Numbered from the stretch's first letter, positions 21,498-51,413 are shown. The stretch is 64,000 nt of DNA from Hydractinia symbiolongicarpus (GCF_029227915.1 NC_079886.1:15536501-15600500); one strand, 5' to 3'. The notes: generated by a model from the letters alone, not told the origin. A program made the numbers and translations.

Positions 21498-22050
21498 GAT
21501 CAACACGCCTTAACACTACGTTAAATCTAAGCAATGAATAAGCAATACATACCTAGGTTTGGAAAATTACCTGGTAACCCAAAATAATTTTAGTAAAACG
21601 CGGCAAAGCGTTACTTAATTCAAAAATACAAAATACAAAAGCTTAATACAAAAAGCGTTACCTTTAACAGAACTAAGTGTTAAATAGAAATATATTATAA
21701 TACGTTATAATACATTTCTTGAAAAAAACAAGCCATATATAAATATTTAGGCCTTCACTAAGACTAGGTAATATTACTGCGCGTGCTCAATTAAAATAAA
21801 CACATGCGCATTGAGCACAAAACAGTGCTAAATTTTAAAAGGGTAAAATTAAAAATTTTTAAGAATAAAATTTTACTTTTCTTGTGCCTTAGGTTAAAGT
21901 TTTCCTTAAATTTTTCTAATTTTTTAAGATAGTTGACACTAACCAATCCTTCTCCAAAAACAGTTAAGTGTCCTAATTAACAGTGTTGATTACAAAGCGT
22001 ACAAAAATAATCTTCCCTAAATTTAAATTAAAAATAATTTTTTATTTCTT

Positions 22051-41746
<19,696 letters not shown>

Positions 41747-42584
41747 TACTGTTTACAAAAAAAAACAAAAAATAAAATTTTTGTAAAAGAGGGGGTTGAA
41801 TATTTCCCAGAAAAAAGGGCGAATTAAGCAAAATCTGGTGTTGTTGTAAAAAAAAGGTGAGGTTGTTGCAAAAAGGATGGGGTTACTCTATATTTCGGAG
41901 TAATTAATTACTTCTAAGATTGCCTACTTCAAGTAAGACAGATCATTTAATTTAACTTTGAAATAGCAATTACTCAATTTTTGTATCCTTTTAGTTTACA
42001 ACCAGTTTGTATTTCTTTCTTTTAAAAGTTACATCCTGTTTATATCTTATAATAATACAGAGACTGTGTTCATTCGAGGACTATTTCAGGACTAAGACAT
42101 TTCAGCTGATTCGCATTTTTGCAAAGGTATCTTAAGGAACGGTGAACTACAAAGCTATTTTATAGATTTAAAATCATAAGTTATGTTGCTAGCTAGCTAG
42201 CTGCAAACATAGTTGCCATATTGGCACCAGACCTATTTGTTTAGATTAAGGATGTAGGTATTACGTCGACTTTCACAATGCAACGTATCTTTCGCGATCC
42301 ATATTGCGACTGTCATGATACAACTTTAAACATTATTAAAATCACTTAATTAATGTTATGAGAGAATAATGCCATTAAATTATGAATAATTGTTTTTTGT
42401 TTGTTTATTAAATCAAAAATATTTTCGTTGTCGTAATCTTTTTTCTTGTTTAGACGACTCTAACTTATTTAGTTGTTCTACGGACCCTAACTTTCACAAT
42501 AAAAAAAAAAATAAAAATATCAAGCAAAACCTTTTAGAGAAAGAAAAAAAATGAAAACAAGATTATGAATGTCGTAACACCCTC

Positions 42585-42650
42585 CTTCATCATCATCATC
42601 ATCATTCTTGGCTTAACGTCCGTTTTCCATGCTAGCATGGGTTGGACGGG
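42585..42650. repeat. (CAT)n plus hairpin repeat
   Basis: (CATCAT)n is followed by TTAACGTCC, then the perfect palindrome CCATGCTAGCATGG at 42627-42640, then GGTTGGACGG, whose GGACG pairs with CGTCC. The same arrangement is, in my recollection, a common dispersed repeat in some invertebrates, including molluscs. Confidence 0.55.
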
Positions 42651-44243
42651 GTATATTAATGACCCTTTGTTATGATTAATATATGTTTAAAATTACGCTG
42701 CTTGCTAAAATCTTAAATTTTTTAGTCGATATCATTTAGGAAAAATAATTAATATCGTTAAATCTTTTTTAATGATATTAGAAAAATAATTAAAACGTAA
42801 ATTACGCTAGTTGTAACACCCTCTTCCGTTATGAACTTAAATAAATAATTTAAATGTCGCGAAATACTTTAAATATTGTCAACTAAACTATAGTCCAACT
42901 TTTTTGCACTTAAGTTTTGATTTTCTTATAAGACTGCGCAAAAAACATTAAAAGAACATTATTAAAATAACTTACTCAGGTATATTCTGTATAACTTTCG
43001 AAACAGCACAAGAATAATTCTTGCTGTACAGCTTTCAAAACAACACAAAAAAACTTGCTGCATAACTTTTGAAAACAAGTTTTTTAACATGCAAGTATTT
43101 TTATCTTTTCACCTTGAGTACTAGTTACATTTTTTTAGTGAGACAAAGTATTATTGTTTTTCTTTCCCAACTAAAAATATAAACTGCGTGCGTTATGCAA
43201 AAATACATAGAAAAAAAGATTGTCATAACACCCTCCTCCGTTGTTATTTTCTTCTTTTTGTTGTTGTTCCGACCATACATTCTTATTTTTCCATGAACTT
43301 TCATTAAATCGGATATTCGCTAATTTAACATTCGCTAATACAAGCAAACATACATAGAAAATATGCTTGTTGTAACACCCTCCTCCATTGTTTTATTTTA
43401 TTTTTTGTTGTTCCTACCACTTATACATTCTCGATAAAATTATTTCACTGACTGACAGACCGTAAACTACTATCTACTTCGCCTGTAGAACAAGTAATTA
43501 AGTTTCTAATAAAAATACAAGATGCAAAAGAATTTTTAAATGTAAAAAAACAAAAACAAAGACACAATATTAGCTATACACATCTATTGTTTAATATTTT
43601 TAATGTTATTCGCGATCCATCGCAACAATCACGATTAATAGTGACGATCACGATAGCATCATTATTTTTTTATACATTGCGACTATCACAAAACTCTTCG
43701 TTAACATTTTTCTACAGCGATGGTCAGGATAGGATCGCGGATCGTTCGTGTCGCGCATGATAAGATGCTAGTTAGGTGTCCTGATTCCAGAACTGTATAC
43801 TGATAACATGTTTTGAGAAGTTGGAGGTAGGGAAAATTTATCAAAACGCAAAAAAATTGTTTATTAACTACTTAACAGATTTATAACATATATATATTTG
43901 ACAAATAAAAAAAAATTATCCAGCTGTTAAAATATATATAGCTAGCTAGCTAGCTGCTAGCAGATCATGAAAAAAATAGCCTACTGCATGATGGGGGACG
44001 ACGATGAAGAATTATAGAATCCCCACTGTACTCTTTTTTTTTTCAGTTGCCTACTTTGAACAACTGTCCTATAACCTAACACTATCATTCGTATCACTTA
44101 CCTATACCACGCATACACACGCACCTAACTTTATTAACCTATCATATGATAGTAATGATTACTCAACTTTTTTGTGAAATATTTTTTGCACCGATATTGT
44201 TTCAATGCTGGTACAAGTGTTAATTTATTTTGCACGCTTCAGT

Positions 44244-44343
44244 CAACCTCGATCCCAGGACCTGTAGCGTTTTTATGAGGATGAAACGCGTACGAGTTTC
44301 ATCCTTATATCAAAGAACGCTACAGACCCTGGGATCGAGGTTG
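44244..44343. repeat. Fold-back element, about 45-bp arms
   Basis: CAACCTCGATCCCAGGACCT ... GGATGAAAC pairs with GTTTCATCC ... CCCTGGGATCGAGGTTG around a GCGTAC centre. Arms differ at a few positions. Likely a MITE. Confidence 0.75.
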
Positions 44344-45047
44344 CGCTTCAGTCACAAGTTTTTAGATGTAAAACAAGAATGCGCAATACTGTAATAATTT
44401 AGCCTCTGATCCTAGGTATTCAAATGTGATGTGGCTTCCACGAATTTTCTTCTTCGTGCCGGTGTTAGGTTGATAATTATTCTATTAGTATTTCCTTTAC
44501 TGGTTTAGAATAATGCAACAAGGAAGTAATGATGGCGTAGAAAAGCCCTGGGGGGTTGACCTGAAATAAGTCGCATACCAAATGAACAGCTTCATTGCTA
44601 AAATGAGTCACCTAACAGGACCCATCATTGGCCCAGAGGGGATCCGGTCTAGGCTTGCTTCTAACCCCAATGTTCTAGATGGAACTCTGGCTAGCAAATC
44701 AAGTACCAAAGAAGATAGAATATCCATAGATGGCGCTAACCTATGGTTTAGGTCCACATGCTTTAAACTGCCTTCTTGAACAAAAAATCAACAAGAGAAT
44801 TCAAAGCCAAATGATGATTACGAAGAGGACAACAAGGCCTCTGGACGAGAAGTCACATGACCAGTGACATGTGCCGGTAGACGTTCAAAAGCGGAAGGTA
44901 GAGTCCGCAGCTACCCCATGCAACTTCCTACTTCCAACACGGAAATTTGTAAAACGCATTCCAACTTTCATAGGACAAATAGCTAGGATAGGGATGGAAT
45001 ATAACCACACTTTTTCAAAAATCACAGTCAAACTCTCATAAAAAATA

Positions 45048-45180
45048 TCATACACAATTTTGTTTGTGACGTCACAACTTTTCGTCACGCTCCATTTGCA
45101 CAAAATATCGTTGATCATCAGCAAAAATCCACTGATCATCAACGCATGCGCTGTAACATCATACGCAAATGGAGTAAAAT
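45048..45180. repeat. Terminal inverted repeat, left end of copy 2
   Basis: Matches 12711-12840 in inverted orientation, including 24 identical bases at 45064-45087 with the palindrome TTGTGACGTCACAA. Inside it, GCAAATGGAG/CTCCATTTGC and a nested GTTGATGATCAG/CTGATGATCAAC pair could form a branched hairpin. First coding gene is 125 bp further in. Confidence 0.7.
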
Positions 45181-45305
45181 CCTTAATAAGTGGTGTTGAA
45201 TTATGGAATTAAAAAAGGGTAAAGTCCCTATCATACAAAAATGAGTAGGGGAAATTCCTGGCATTGGTTTGAAATATCTCACAACATGGTTGTAAGATAT
45301 AATAA

Positions 45306-45494
45306 ATGTGCATTAACTGTCAATCAAAATTAGATATCTTCGGGACCATAACACTGATTGCATTTATGGCCGGCGTAGGTATTTCCTTACCTCTTATGGC
45401 CCCGGTATTAGTACAAGAATCAGAGAAGGAGGGGTCCAATGAGCGGAGGATTAAAGACCTGGAGGATCGTCTTGAGGTCCTAATAAATGAATGA
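45306..45494 (+). CDS. Small membrane protein with short coiled coil (copy 2)
   Basis: 62 residues from ATG 45306, which follows GATATAATAA directly. A short Cys-containing head (MCINCQSK) is followed by a hydrophobic segment LDIFGTITLIAFMAGVGISL and a charged C-terminal helix (ERRIKDLEDRLEVLINE). One membrane span is likely. It overlaps the next gene by eight bases (ATG 45487, TGA 45492). It is outermost in the element and absent from copy 1, whose end is truncated. Function unknown. Confidence 0.6.
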   Translation: MCINCQSKLDIFGTITLIAFMAGVGISLPLMAPVLVQESEKEGSNERRIKDLEDRLEVLINE

Positions 45495-45696
45495 ACATTG
45501 TAATGACTGTGAAAGGGTACTCGATGCATACGACAGATGTACCTGCGGACGTAGGTTTGTGGTAAATGGTAAAATGTTATGCTAGTACTGTTGCCATGAA
45601 TATATAACATATAACGGAGGTGGCTGCGTATGTACAATGACATGTAATTCTCTGAAGTCGTTTAAAATATATAATAAACAGAATGCTGAAATTTGA
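45487..45696 (+). pseudogene. Small Cys-rich zinc-binding-type protein, one stop
   Basis: ATG 45487 is preceded by CTAATAA. The 69-codon frame reads CNDCERVLDAYDRCTCGRRF, then after a TAG near 45583 YCCHEYITYNGGGCVCTMTC. The Cys/His pairs are spaced like a RING- or treble-clef-type double zinc site. Reading through the single stop, the frame ends at 45696, overlapping the start of the next gene. Because Cys spacing is kept on both sides of the stop, the mutation is probably recent. Possible roles such as ubiquitin ligase or nucleic-acid binding are speculation. Confidence 0.5.
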
Positions 45697-45698
45697 AA

Positions 45699-46265
45699 AT
45701 GAACTTGTTAAATCTAATTTATTCTAGCTACAACTTTGCCGTTACATTTACAGACATCAACGATATCAACGTGGAATACTTAACGGTGTCAGATGCCATT
45801 CCTGCTAATGGGGATAAGGTTCAAATGTATATTATACGGTACCATACACAGGACCTTGTGGTAGCCCTTAGGGTAAAGACGCCTAAAATCTGGTTCCCGA
45901 ATGGGTTGACTAAGTATAACGCAAATGCGTCACTGGCAATGAGCCTAGATTTCGAGGAGTATCCGGATTGGGCTGCTAAATATCGTGAAACATGGTCAAA
46001 AGTCGGAGAATTGATTTCCGAGCAACTGACGACAGAGCCTGTAAAAAAGGACCGTTATGTGAATGCTAAAATCCAATATTATGAGGATACAATTACCACC
46101 AAATTCCATGGTATGCCAATACCCTACGATGAACCCTGTCAGGTCAGTGCCATCCTGGCCATTTCATCGGTGTATGTACTAGGTAAAAACCACTACCCTC
46201 AGGGACATATTACGGAATGCCGGTATAAAGACTTTACAAAGGAATGGTTGCTGGGTGAGGATTAA
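45699..46265 (+). CDS. Conserved 188-residue protein of the virus-like element, possible nucleic-acid binder
   Basis: The frame is open from ATG 45699 to TAA 46265. An earlier ATG at 45683, better spaced from the ATATAATAAA motif (45670-45678), opens another frame that stops near 45724, so a small frameshift may have removed the true first 14 codons. The protein is strand-rich: DINVEYLTVSDAIPANGDKVQ, then KIWFPNGLTKY, and a conserved end FHGMPIPYDEPCQVSAILAI and PQGHITECRYKDF. In my recollection this type of C-terminal pattern recurs in cnidarian Polinton-like elements. An OB-fold-like single-strand-binding role is possible but unproven. Confidence 0.55.
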   Translation: MNLLNLIYSSYNFAVTFTDINDINVEYLTVSDAIPANGDKVQMYIIRYHTQDLVVALRVKTPKIWFPNGLTKYNANASLAMSLDFEEYPDWAAKYRETWSKVGELISEQLTTEPVKKDRYVNAKIQYYEDTITTKFHGMPIPYDEPCQVSAILAISSVYVLGKNHYPQGHITECRYKDFTKEWLLGED

Positions 46266-46339
46266 AAACCATATATTTTATGAGCCATATAAGACCAATA
46301 AAATATAAAAAAATTAGGGTCTATATTTAGGTGGAGACT

Positions 46340-46911
46340 CTAAGTACCGCTTACATAGTGTGCAGGTCGAACGTTTTTTAAAATCTCATCCTGCATCTCT
46401 TTTCTCCCCTCATCCCTGCCCCTGGCAACCAGCTGTGCCTGCTCTTGTTCGTTGATGCTGTTCACGACACGGTTAAACCGCTGCCGCATTTGTTCTTTTA
46501 GTATTATATAGCTACTTCTCCTTTCCCTACTGATCAGACTGTATTCATAGTCACTAATCAAACCATTCTCCATAGCTTTTGAAATAAGATCGATAATAGA
46601 GTTTAATTTAGCCTCCGGCCGCAATAGTGAGCCCCCCCCATGACAATAGCCAAGGGAACCCCAAGGCCGGAGGCTATAGCCCCAATGCCAGGTCCCGACG
46701 TAATCACACTCACACCAAGCAGACCATGGTCACAGAATATGACCCAGGTCCCATGCATGTTAAACTTGTCCCGCTTCTTTATTTCATTCCGGAGATACTT
46801 TCCAATATCATCGATTTTTTTGAGCCTGTAGACTTGGCTCTCCTCCTGCATATCAGAGACTTGTGCGGGTGCACTCGGCAAACTCGGGTAAAGTTTGCTG
46901 ATATCACTCAT
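46340..46911 (-). pseudogene. Helical protein with glycine-rich hydrophobic segment (copy 2)
   Basis: ATG 46911 follows TAGAATAAAAGA. The first frame (46603-46911) has the SDISKLYPSLPSAPAQ head, a helix (LKKIDDIGKYLRNEIKKRDK), and a hydrophobic Gly-rich run VITSGPGIGAIASGLGVPLAI. A one-base shift at about 46620 leads to 46340-46624, a C-terminal helical domain with RPEAKLNSIIDLISKAMENG and ISDYEYSLISRERRS, ending at 46340. Apart from the shift, it appears whole. This protein type is widespread in invertebrate Polintons in my recollection, with no known function; a membrane-active role is possible. Confidence 0.65.
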
Positions 46912-46915
46912 TCTT

Positions 46916-47602
46916 TTATTCTATCAGAGTGCACATAGTTATTTTGAAAAACGTGACGTTCCTCTCGTGATGGTAGACGTCTGTTAGCATAAACTCCAGA
47001 CGGTCTCTTAATGGAAGGTAAACAGGACTGTCAAAGGTCCAGGTTAACAGGACTGTCAAAGGTCCAGGTTAACATATCCCCCCAGGCGTTTAACTCCTTG
47101 GTGGGAAGTAGAGCGAGAACCTTGAATTTTTTTGCCATCCAAAAGGCAGTCGTCTTCATCCAATTGTGGACAAATAAGTCTCAATCTCTGGTATGTATCA
47201 GTTTTGTATAAAATTCGTATTCCCCCTTTATATAATACTTTTTTGCGGGGTCGTAGGGCAGCCCCAACAGCTCCTGCAATGGTCGATGAATCACCACCAA
47301 ATAACCGTCACCGACACGGAGTCTACAGTACCCATTTTTCAATACGAAAAGCTTAATCTTGTCCCCTGCCTGGCTGTTGACAATTGCTGCAATGTCCTCG
47401 ATCCTATACAAACCTTTCATAATCTCGATACGAGTCACCCTCTGATCGGGTCCCACTTTCTTGATTGTAATGTCATTGTCACTATATAGGTTCAACCATC
47501 CAGGCCTGATACTGATCGATTTCAAGGCAATGTCGGTGTCCTGTCCCAGGTAGTCCTCGAAAATCGTAGGTTTATCGATATCAGTGATGTACAGTTGCTT
47601 CA
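46916..47602 (-). pseudogene. Candidate jelly-roll structural protein, disrupted (copy 2)
   Basis: From ATG 47602 (MKQLYITDIDKP) the first 130 codons match the intact protein at 11769-12443 at most positions. A frameshift near 47200 and later stops follow. A 25-bp tandem duplication at 47021-47070 disrupts the C-terminal half. The end at about 46916 abuts the next gene, as in copy 1. Confidence 0.75.
47021..47070. repeat. 25-bp tandem duplication
   Basis: The phrase AACAGGACTGTCAAAGGTCC plus AGGTT occurs twice in perfect tandem (47021-47045 and 47046-47070). Copy 1 has it once, so it is a recent slippage event inside the structural protein gene. Confidence 0.9.
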
Positions 47603-47663
47603 TCCTTTGTTTTAAAACAAAGATGAACATATACCAATACAATCACTCGGCAAAGTAACAGGG

Positions 47664-47945
47664 GTGAATGGCCACTTGGTGCTACAAATTTGGAGCACCA
47701 GGACCTCTACGTGAGTACAGAGTCCCATATCTCTGTTGTATTTCCAGAGTTCACGAAGTATGCCATCAAGGTCCCGACAACCTACCTTGATGACCCCTTA
47801 ATGTGAATTGGAAAAGGCAGGCACTGAACTATTGGAATATTTAGGTAAATTTCGCCACCCATTGCGCAACAACGGCTCTAGGCATATGTGCTAAGCACAT
47901 GACGGGCTCTGTACCCCTTATCAATTCAATTTTTAAATTCCATAC
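47664..47945 (+). pseudogene. Small conserved protein (copy 2), broken
   Basis: The + strand reads PLGATNLEHQDLYVSTESHI and FPEFTKYAIKVPT, matching the 11408-11693 protein, then hits a TGA near 47813 and continues out of frame to VPLINSIFKFHT just before 47945. It is directly upstream of the Pro-rich anchored protein, as in copy 1. Confidence 0.7.
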
Positions 47946-47948
47946 CAC

Positions 47949-48738
47949 ATGCGGCGTATTTTGGCAAGGATGAAGGCCCCCATGCCGTATGACGATGGGT
48001 TCGAAAAGTACAAAAATCCCTACTCCACATCCGGATACGCACAGGTATGCCGCGAGTACGGTGCAGATGCTAATGCTCTCTATAAATTCAAGGCTGTCAT
48101 GTCGTCATTGACAGATGGTAGATGGTGGGCGCTGGTTGACGGTGATTGGGCCAAGTTTGTTATGCCCAAGAGCCAAGGTCTGACGTCAGAGGGCCTGACT
48201 AAGCTGAGCAAGAGTATCAGGGTTTATGTGATCCTATTGCTGAGATCTCATCTGCATCTAATGCAGACAATTATACAGCAAGGCAAATTCTAGTACAGAA
48301 ATTTGAGGCCATGGAAGAACGCCAGGAAAATGTAAGCCATGACATCACCGAATTCCAGAAGGTATTGCAATATGATAGAACTCAGGTGAACTTTGCCGTA
48401 ATGCACCACGTGTACATGCTACCATCCGATATGAACCTGCGTATAGGCAAAATCGTGGGGTACAACAACAATATTTTGATCGCGCCCGCAAATGCAATGC
48501 CTCCTATACATACCATACCTCCTACACCTCTAAAGCATGCCATCAGACATTTGGCATCTGCCAAATCTGCCCTAGGCATACAACACCTATTACACCTCCC
48601 ATACATACCCCCGATATACAGGTACATGTCACGCCCCATATACCTGAACAACCACCACAAAACCAACATGAGGATACCAAGACCACCATTGCTATAACAG
48701 GGGTTGGCCTCATCTTGGCCTATATATGGCTGAAATAG
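47949..48738 (+). pseudogene. C-terminally anchored Pro-rich protein (copy 2), broken
   Basis: ATG 47949 (MRRILARMKAPMPYDDGF) starts a clean N-terminal part to about 48225 containing WALVDGDWAKFVMPKSQGLT. After a frameshift, 48311-48697 carries the helical middle and Pro-rich region, and the last frame ends in GVGLILAYIWLK with TAG at 48736-48738. Its N-terminus fills in the region frame-shifted in copy 1. The Pro repeats are shorter than in copy 1, so this region varies in length. Confidence 0.7.
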
Positions 48739-48740
48739 GC

Positions 48741-48905
48741 CTATTTCACGTATAGCACGACAAGCCCAGCAGCTCCTGCAATGGCCATGTACAGATGTTT
48801 TGCCGCATATTTCACGATGGTTGACGCTACCCTCAGGAAATACAAGGCTACCGTACCGATGATCCCAGGTAACGCCTCAGCTGCGGTATATTTCAGTGGA
48901 TAGTA
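48741..48905 (-). pseudogene. Small hydrophobic/amphipathic protein, C-terminal part (copy 2)
   Basis: The - strand reads ALPGIIGTVALYFLRVASTI then KYAAKHLYMAIAGAAGLVVLYVK and a stop at 48741. This matches the end of the 10136-10470 protein and shows its natural C-terminus. The N-terminal membrane helix is missing. Confidence 0.6.
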
Positions 48906-48920
48906 TACCATGTGTTTCCC

Positions 48921-49496
48921 CTATGACCTTCTTTTATCGTTCAGATCCTTAATCTCTTTCTTCGCCTTTTCTATCTCCTTTTCAAGGTTAGCCTTCTGTC
49001 CTTCGTCTGCCCCGACCTTCTGCTTCTCAAGTTCTTTCCTCCTGCCCTCTGCCTTGATAATCTCACTGTCGTATAGGATAATCTTATTTTTTAGGCTTTT
49101 CAAGTTACCTCTTAAGGTCTGAAGCTCGAGGTCAGGTGCCCTTCTTTCACGTGGGATGATGCCACCTTCATCAGGACGGCAAACGAAGTGTCTTGTATAA
49201 GACTCTCCGTGGCATCTACCAAGTCATCGATCTCCTCCAACGATTCCATCTCAATATGTTCGGCCTCCCCCCTATTTTATTATACCTTTTCAATAGGTTT
49301 TGTGCCCTAAATTTACACCTTTGTTGGGTGTAACATAGTCGAAAACCCCCAGGGCTTGCAGGCGATTACTACCCAGGAGCGTTTGTATCTGACCAACGGT
49401 TTTTAGGTTAATATTTTGATTTGTAACCACTATTTCCGTCTGATTCCGATTTATTTCTTTCCTTCCGATTGCCTTCTCCTCACCTGTCCCAACCAT
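48921..49496 (-). pseudogene. Coiled-coil protein (copy 2), broken
   Basis: Frames 49290-49496 and 48921-49103 give the strand-rich middle (VVTNQNINLKTVGQIQTLLG, then LQALGVFDYVTPNKGV) and the Lys/Glu heptad tail (GQKANLEKEIEKAKKEIKDL) of the 9203-10125 protein. The acidic N-terminus is lost at the fold-back junction at 49466-49524, which joins it to the capsid gene. Confidence 0.6.
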
Positions 49497-49524
49497 GTCG
49501 GGACAGATGAGCAGAAGGCAATCG
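49466..49524. repeat. 59-bp inverted-repeat junction between two genes
   Basis: CGATTGCCTTCTCCTCACCT on the left is the near-exact reverse complement of AGATGAGCAGAAGGCAATCG on the right, centred at 49495. The right arm is native capsid sequence. The left arm is a back-copy of it attached to the coiled-coil gene. About 480 bp of capsid N-terminus and the other gene's start are missing here. Confidence 0.75.
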
Positions 49525-50253
49525 TGGCGGCGTATGGTAACACCTTCTGCATACCCCTGGGAAAAATGTTTGAGTTGACGAGAGATTTACCCTTTTATGC
49601 GGCGGGTTTATACGACAGGTTGCAGTTTGTCCTGCACTTCGCGTCTTACGATGATGTCATCAAAGATACGGGGACGGCAGCCATAAGATTAACAACATTA
49701 GGGTAGAATTTGACAAGATTACCCATGAAGGTCTGGCAAGCGCTATGATGTCAAGGTATGCAAGATTGGCCCTGCCTATGAGAGAATCCTAAGAAGCAAG
49801 GTAGTCGCGATGAAAAAGGCTGACACCTCATATAACCTCCAGCTAAATAACCCGGCCAAGAGTCTCAAAGGTGTCTTGCTACTATTCATAGACCCTGGAA
49901 AAGTGAAGCCCTATGCCGGTGTCAATGAAGTCTTCTACAACCCTAAGATTGAGAGGATTAGCGTGACGGTGAAAGGGGAGCCTATTGAGTTATACTCTCA
50001 CGCGATGTTACCCAAGGATCACCTCGAACAGATTGTGAACAACACAAGGTACGCGCTCCTCATCGACTTCAGAGCATCCAACGATAATGCGCTACAAGGT
50101 AGTGGAAGACCCCTACAACGTCTAAGTGATGGTATCACCCTCCATATGACTAAAAAAGCTGATGGAACAGGGGATTTCATGGCTTACGTCTACCTCTTAC
50201 AGGATGCGCAGCTGAATATCTTGGACGGTAGGTTCCACAGCGTGGAATATTAG
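49491..50253 (+). pseudogene. Candidate major capsid protein, C-terminal two thirds (copy 2)
   Basis: Frames 49491-49706 and 49810-50253, with sequence in a third frame between, match the copy 1 capsid from its HVGTDE region onward (FCIPLGKMFELTRDLPFY, LKGVLLLFIDPGKVKPYAG). It continues beyond the point where copy 1 is deleted and ends QDAQLNILDGRFHSVEY with TAG at 50251-50253, so this copy shows the true C-terminus, including a strand LHMTKKADGTGDFMAYVY. The N-terminal jelly roll is lost. Confidence 0.7.
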
Positions 50254-50280
50254 TGACCCCTAAGGCAAACACAAATCAAT

Positions 50281-50993
50281 ATGGAGGGAAAATGTAGTTG
50301 TCAAAAATGTAAGCACTTTTTACCCTTGGACAAGTTTAGGATTACGCGTAACGGTCAACCAACAAAAACATGCATAAAATGCCTCGATGCCGGCAAGGCC
50401 CTGCGGGAACGTACAAAGTGCCCCATGGTAGGTGGGAATCCCAATGTAAAGAGTGCAAGGGGATTCAAATCTGCGAGCTTGAAAAAAGGGGATCAATGTG
50501 TTAGGATTGTGGGGGAGTGAGATTTGCCCCCATGAAAAAACGAGATCCCAATGTAAAGAAATGTAAGGGTGGAAGCATATGCCATTATCAAAGGTTGAGG
50601 TCTCGCTGTAAGGACTGCGGATGTGAAAGTATCTGCCACCATGAAAAGCAGAGGCGATATTGCTCCATATGTAATCCTGCCGGGCATCTGGCCAGTGGTG
50701 TAAGAAGCCAAGCCTACAAGGCTCTAAAAGGAAATAATTAACTCGGCTCCCGGGAGTATATAGGTTGTGATATGGCTACACTGCAGGCCCATATTGAAGC
50801 TCAATTTTCTTAGGGTATGACCTGGGACAACCATGGAGAGTGGCATATAGATCATAAAAACCCGCTTAAATATAAGGAAAATGGCGAAGCTCCATCGCTT
50901 GCCGAGGTAGCAAAGAGACTACACTACACCAACACGCAACCTATGTGGGCAGGCAAAAATATAACCAAGGGTAACCGATATGTCTCAGAATAA
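50281..50993 (+). pseudogene. HNH endonuclease with Cys/His repeats, first copy
   Basis: ATG 50281 opens CQKCKHFLPLDKFR ... KTCIKCLDAGK, a CxxC...CxxC module. It is followed by several short Cys/His repeats of the form C-x-H-x-R-x-C-x-x-C (RLRSRCKDCGCESICHHEKQ), like EsV-1-7 repeats of algal and giant-virus proteins. The C-terminus has an HNH core: TWDNHGEWHIDHKNPL and LHYTNTQPMWAGKNI. Frameshifts near 50430 and 50515 and stops near 50739 and 50811 inactivate it. It sits between capsid and the small membrane protein, on their strand. HNH enzymes cut DNA; a homing-like or defence role is inferred. Confidence 0.75.
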
Positions 50994-50999
50994 AGAGAC

Positions 51000-51381
51000 A
51001 TTGAAACTATAGCCGTGATCGGGGCAGGCGCGGCAATCAACGCATTGATGTTCAGTGGATCAAATTTTCTATAAACTTTCGGGACATGGCGAAGTAGAGC
51101 GCAGGCGTCACGTCGAGGCCGTTGAAAAGCTCAATACAGCTCAGTCCCAATGGATACAGGACCGGCAGGCCAAGTTCGATTGGTTCGCGAGGCAAAGGGA
51201 GATGCAGCTAAAAGCGGGTAAGAGTCTGAGAGGATTAGACGATAGCATGTACCAGTTCTACATCACCTCCGATAAGAAAGCCCCGCAGTTAAAGGATTTT
51301 TATGTACCTTCGAAGCAGCAACAGGACGGAGAACTCACATTCGTTGTTGTTCTAGGGTTCGTGACCTACAAGTATCTGTAA
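51000..51381 (+). pseudogene. Small protein with two terminal hydrophobic segments and a charged helix
   Basis: The body is read in 51055-51381: RRRHVEAVEKLNTAQSQWIQ, a long charged helix, then a conserved DFYVPSKQQQDGELTF before a hydrophobic tail ending YKYL. A frame just upstream encodes AVIGAGAAINALMFSGSN, an N-terminal hydrophobic segment, separated by a shift near 51068. The start codon appears mutated (ATTG) after AGAATAAAGAGAC. It lies 32 bp before the integrase on the same strand. I recall such proteins in cnidarian Polintons, with no known function. Confidence 0.6.
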
Positions 51382-51413
51382 CAACGTGCGTTTTTCTGAC
51401 ATATAATAAAGAC

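Larger units (their letters stand above)
20640..22040. other. Spacer downstream of the Nramp gene
   Basis: No genes are recognised. It holds a fold-back repeat at 21171-21272 and a two-copy direct repeat at 21388-21497. The Nramp stop codon is at 22051-22053, and an AATAAA on the - strand about five bases past the stop (near 22043) could serve as a polyadenylation signal. I saw no iron-responsive-element loop (CAGUGN in a stem) in the first few hundred bases downstream of the stop. Confidence 0.5.
41750..45047. other. Spacer upstream of Nramp, repeat-rich, no recognised genes
   Basis: Holds the presumed Nramp promoter, a hairpin repeat at 42585-42650, four scattered copies of a TAACACCCTC phrase (42571, 42811, 43221, 43370) and a fold-back at 44244-44343. 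A 65-codon frame at 44582-44779 has no recognised domain. The nucleotide text is strongly AT-rich with many homopolymers. Confidence 0.5.

Noticed and set aside
45320-45643. 107-codon frame on the - strand
   Set aside because: It is the antisense of two small + strand genes with matching start motifs and Cys spacing.
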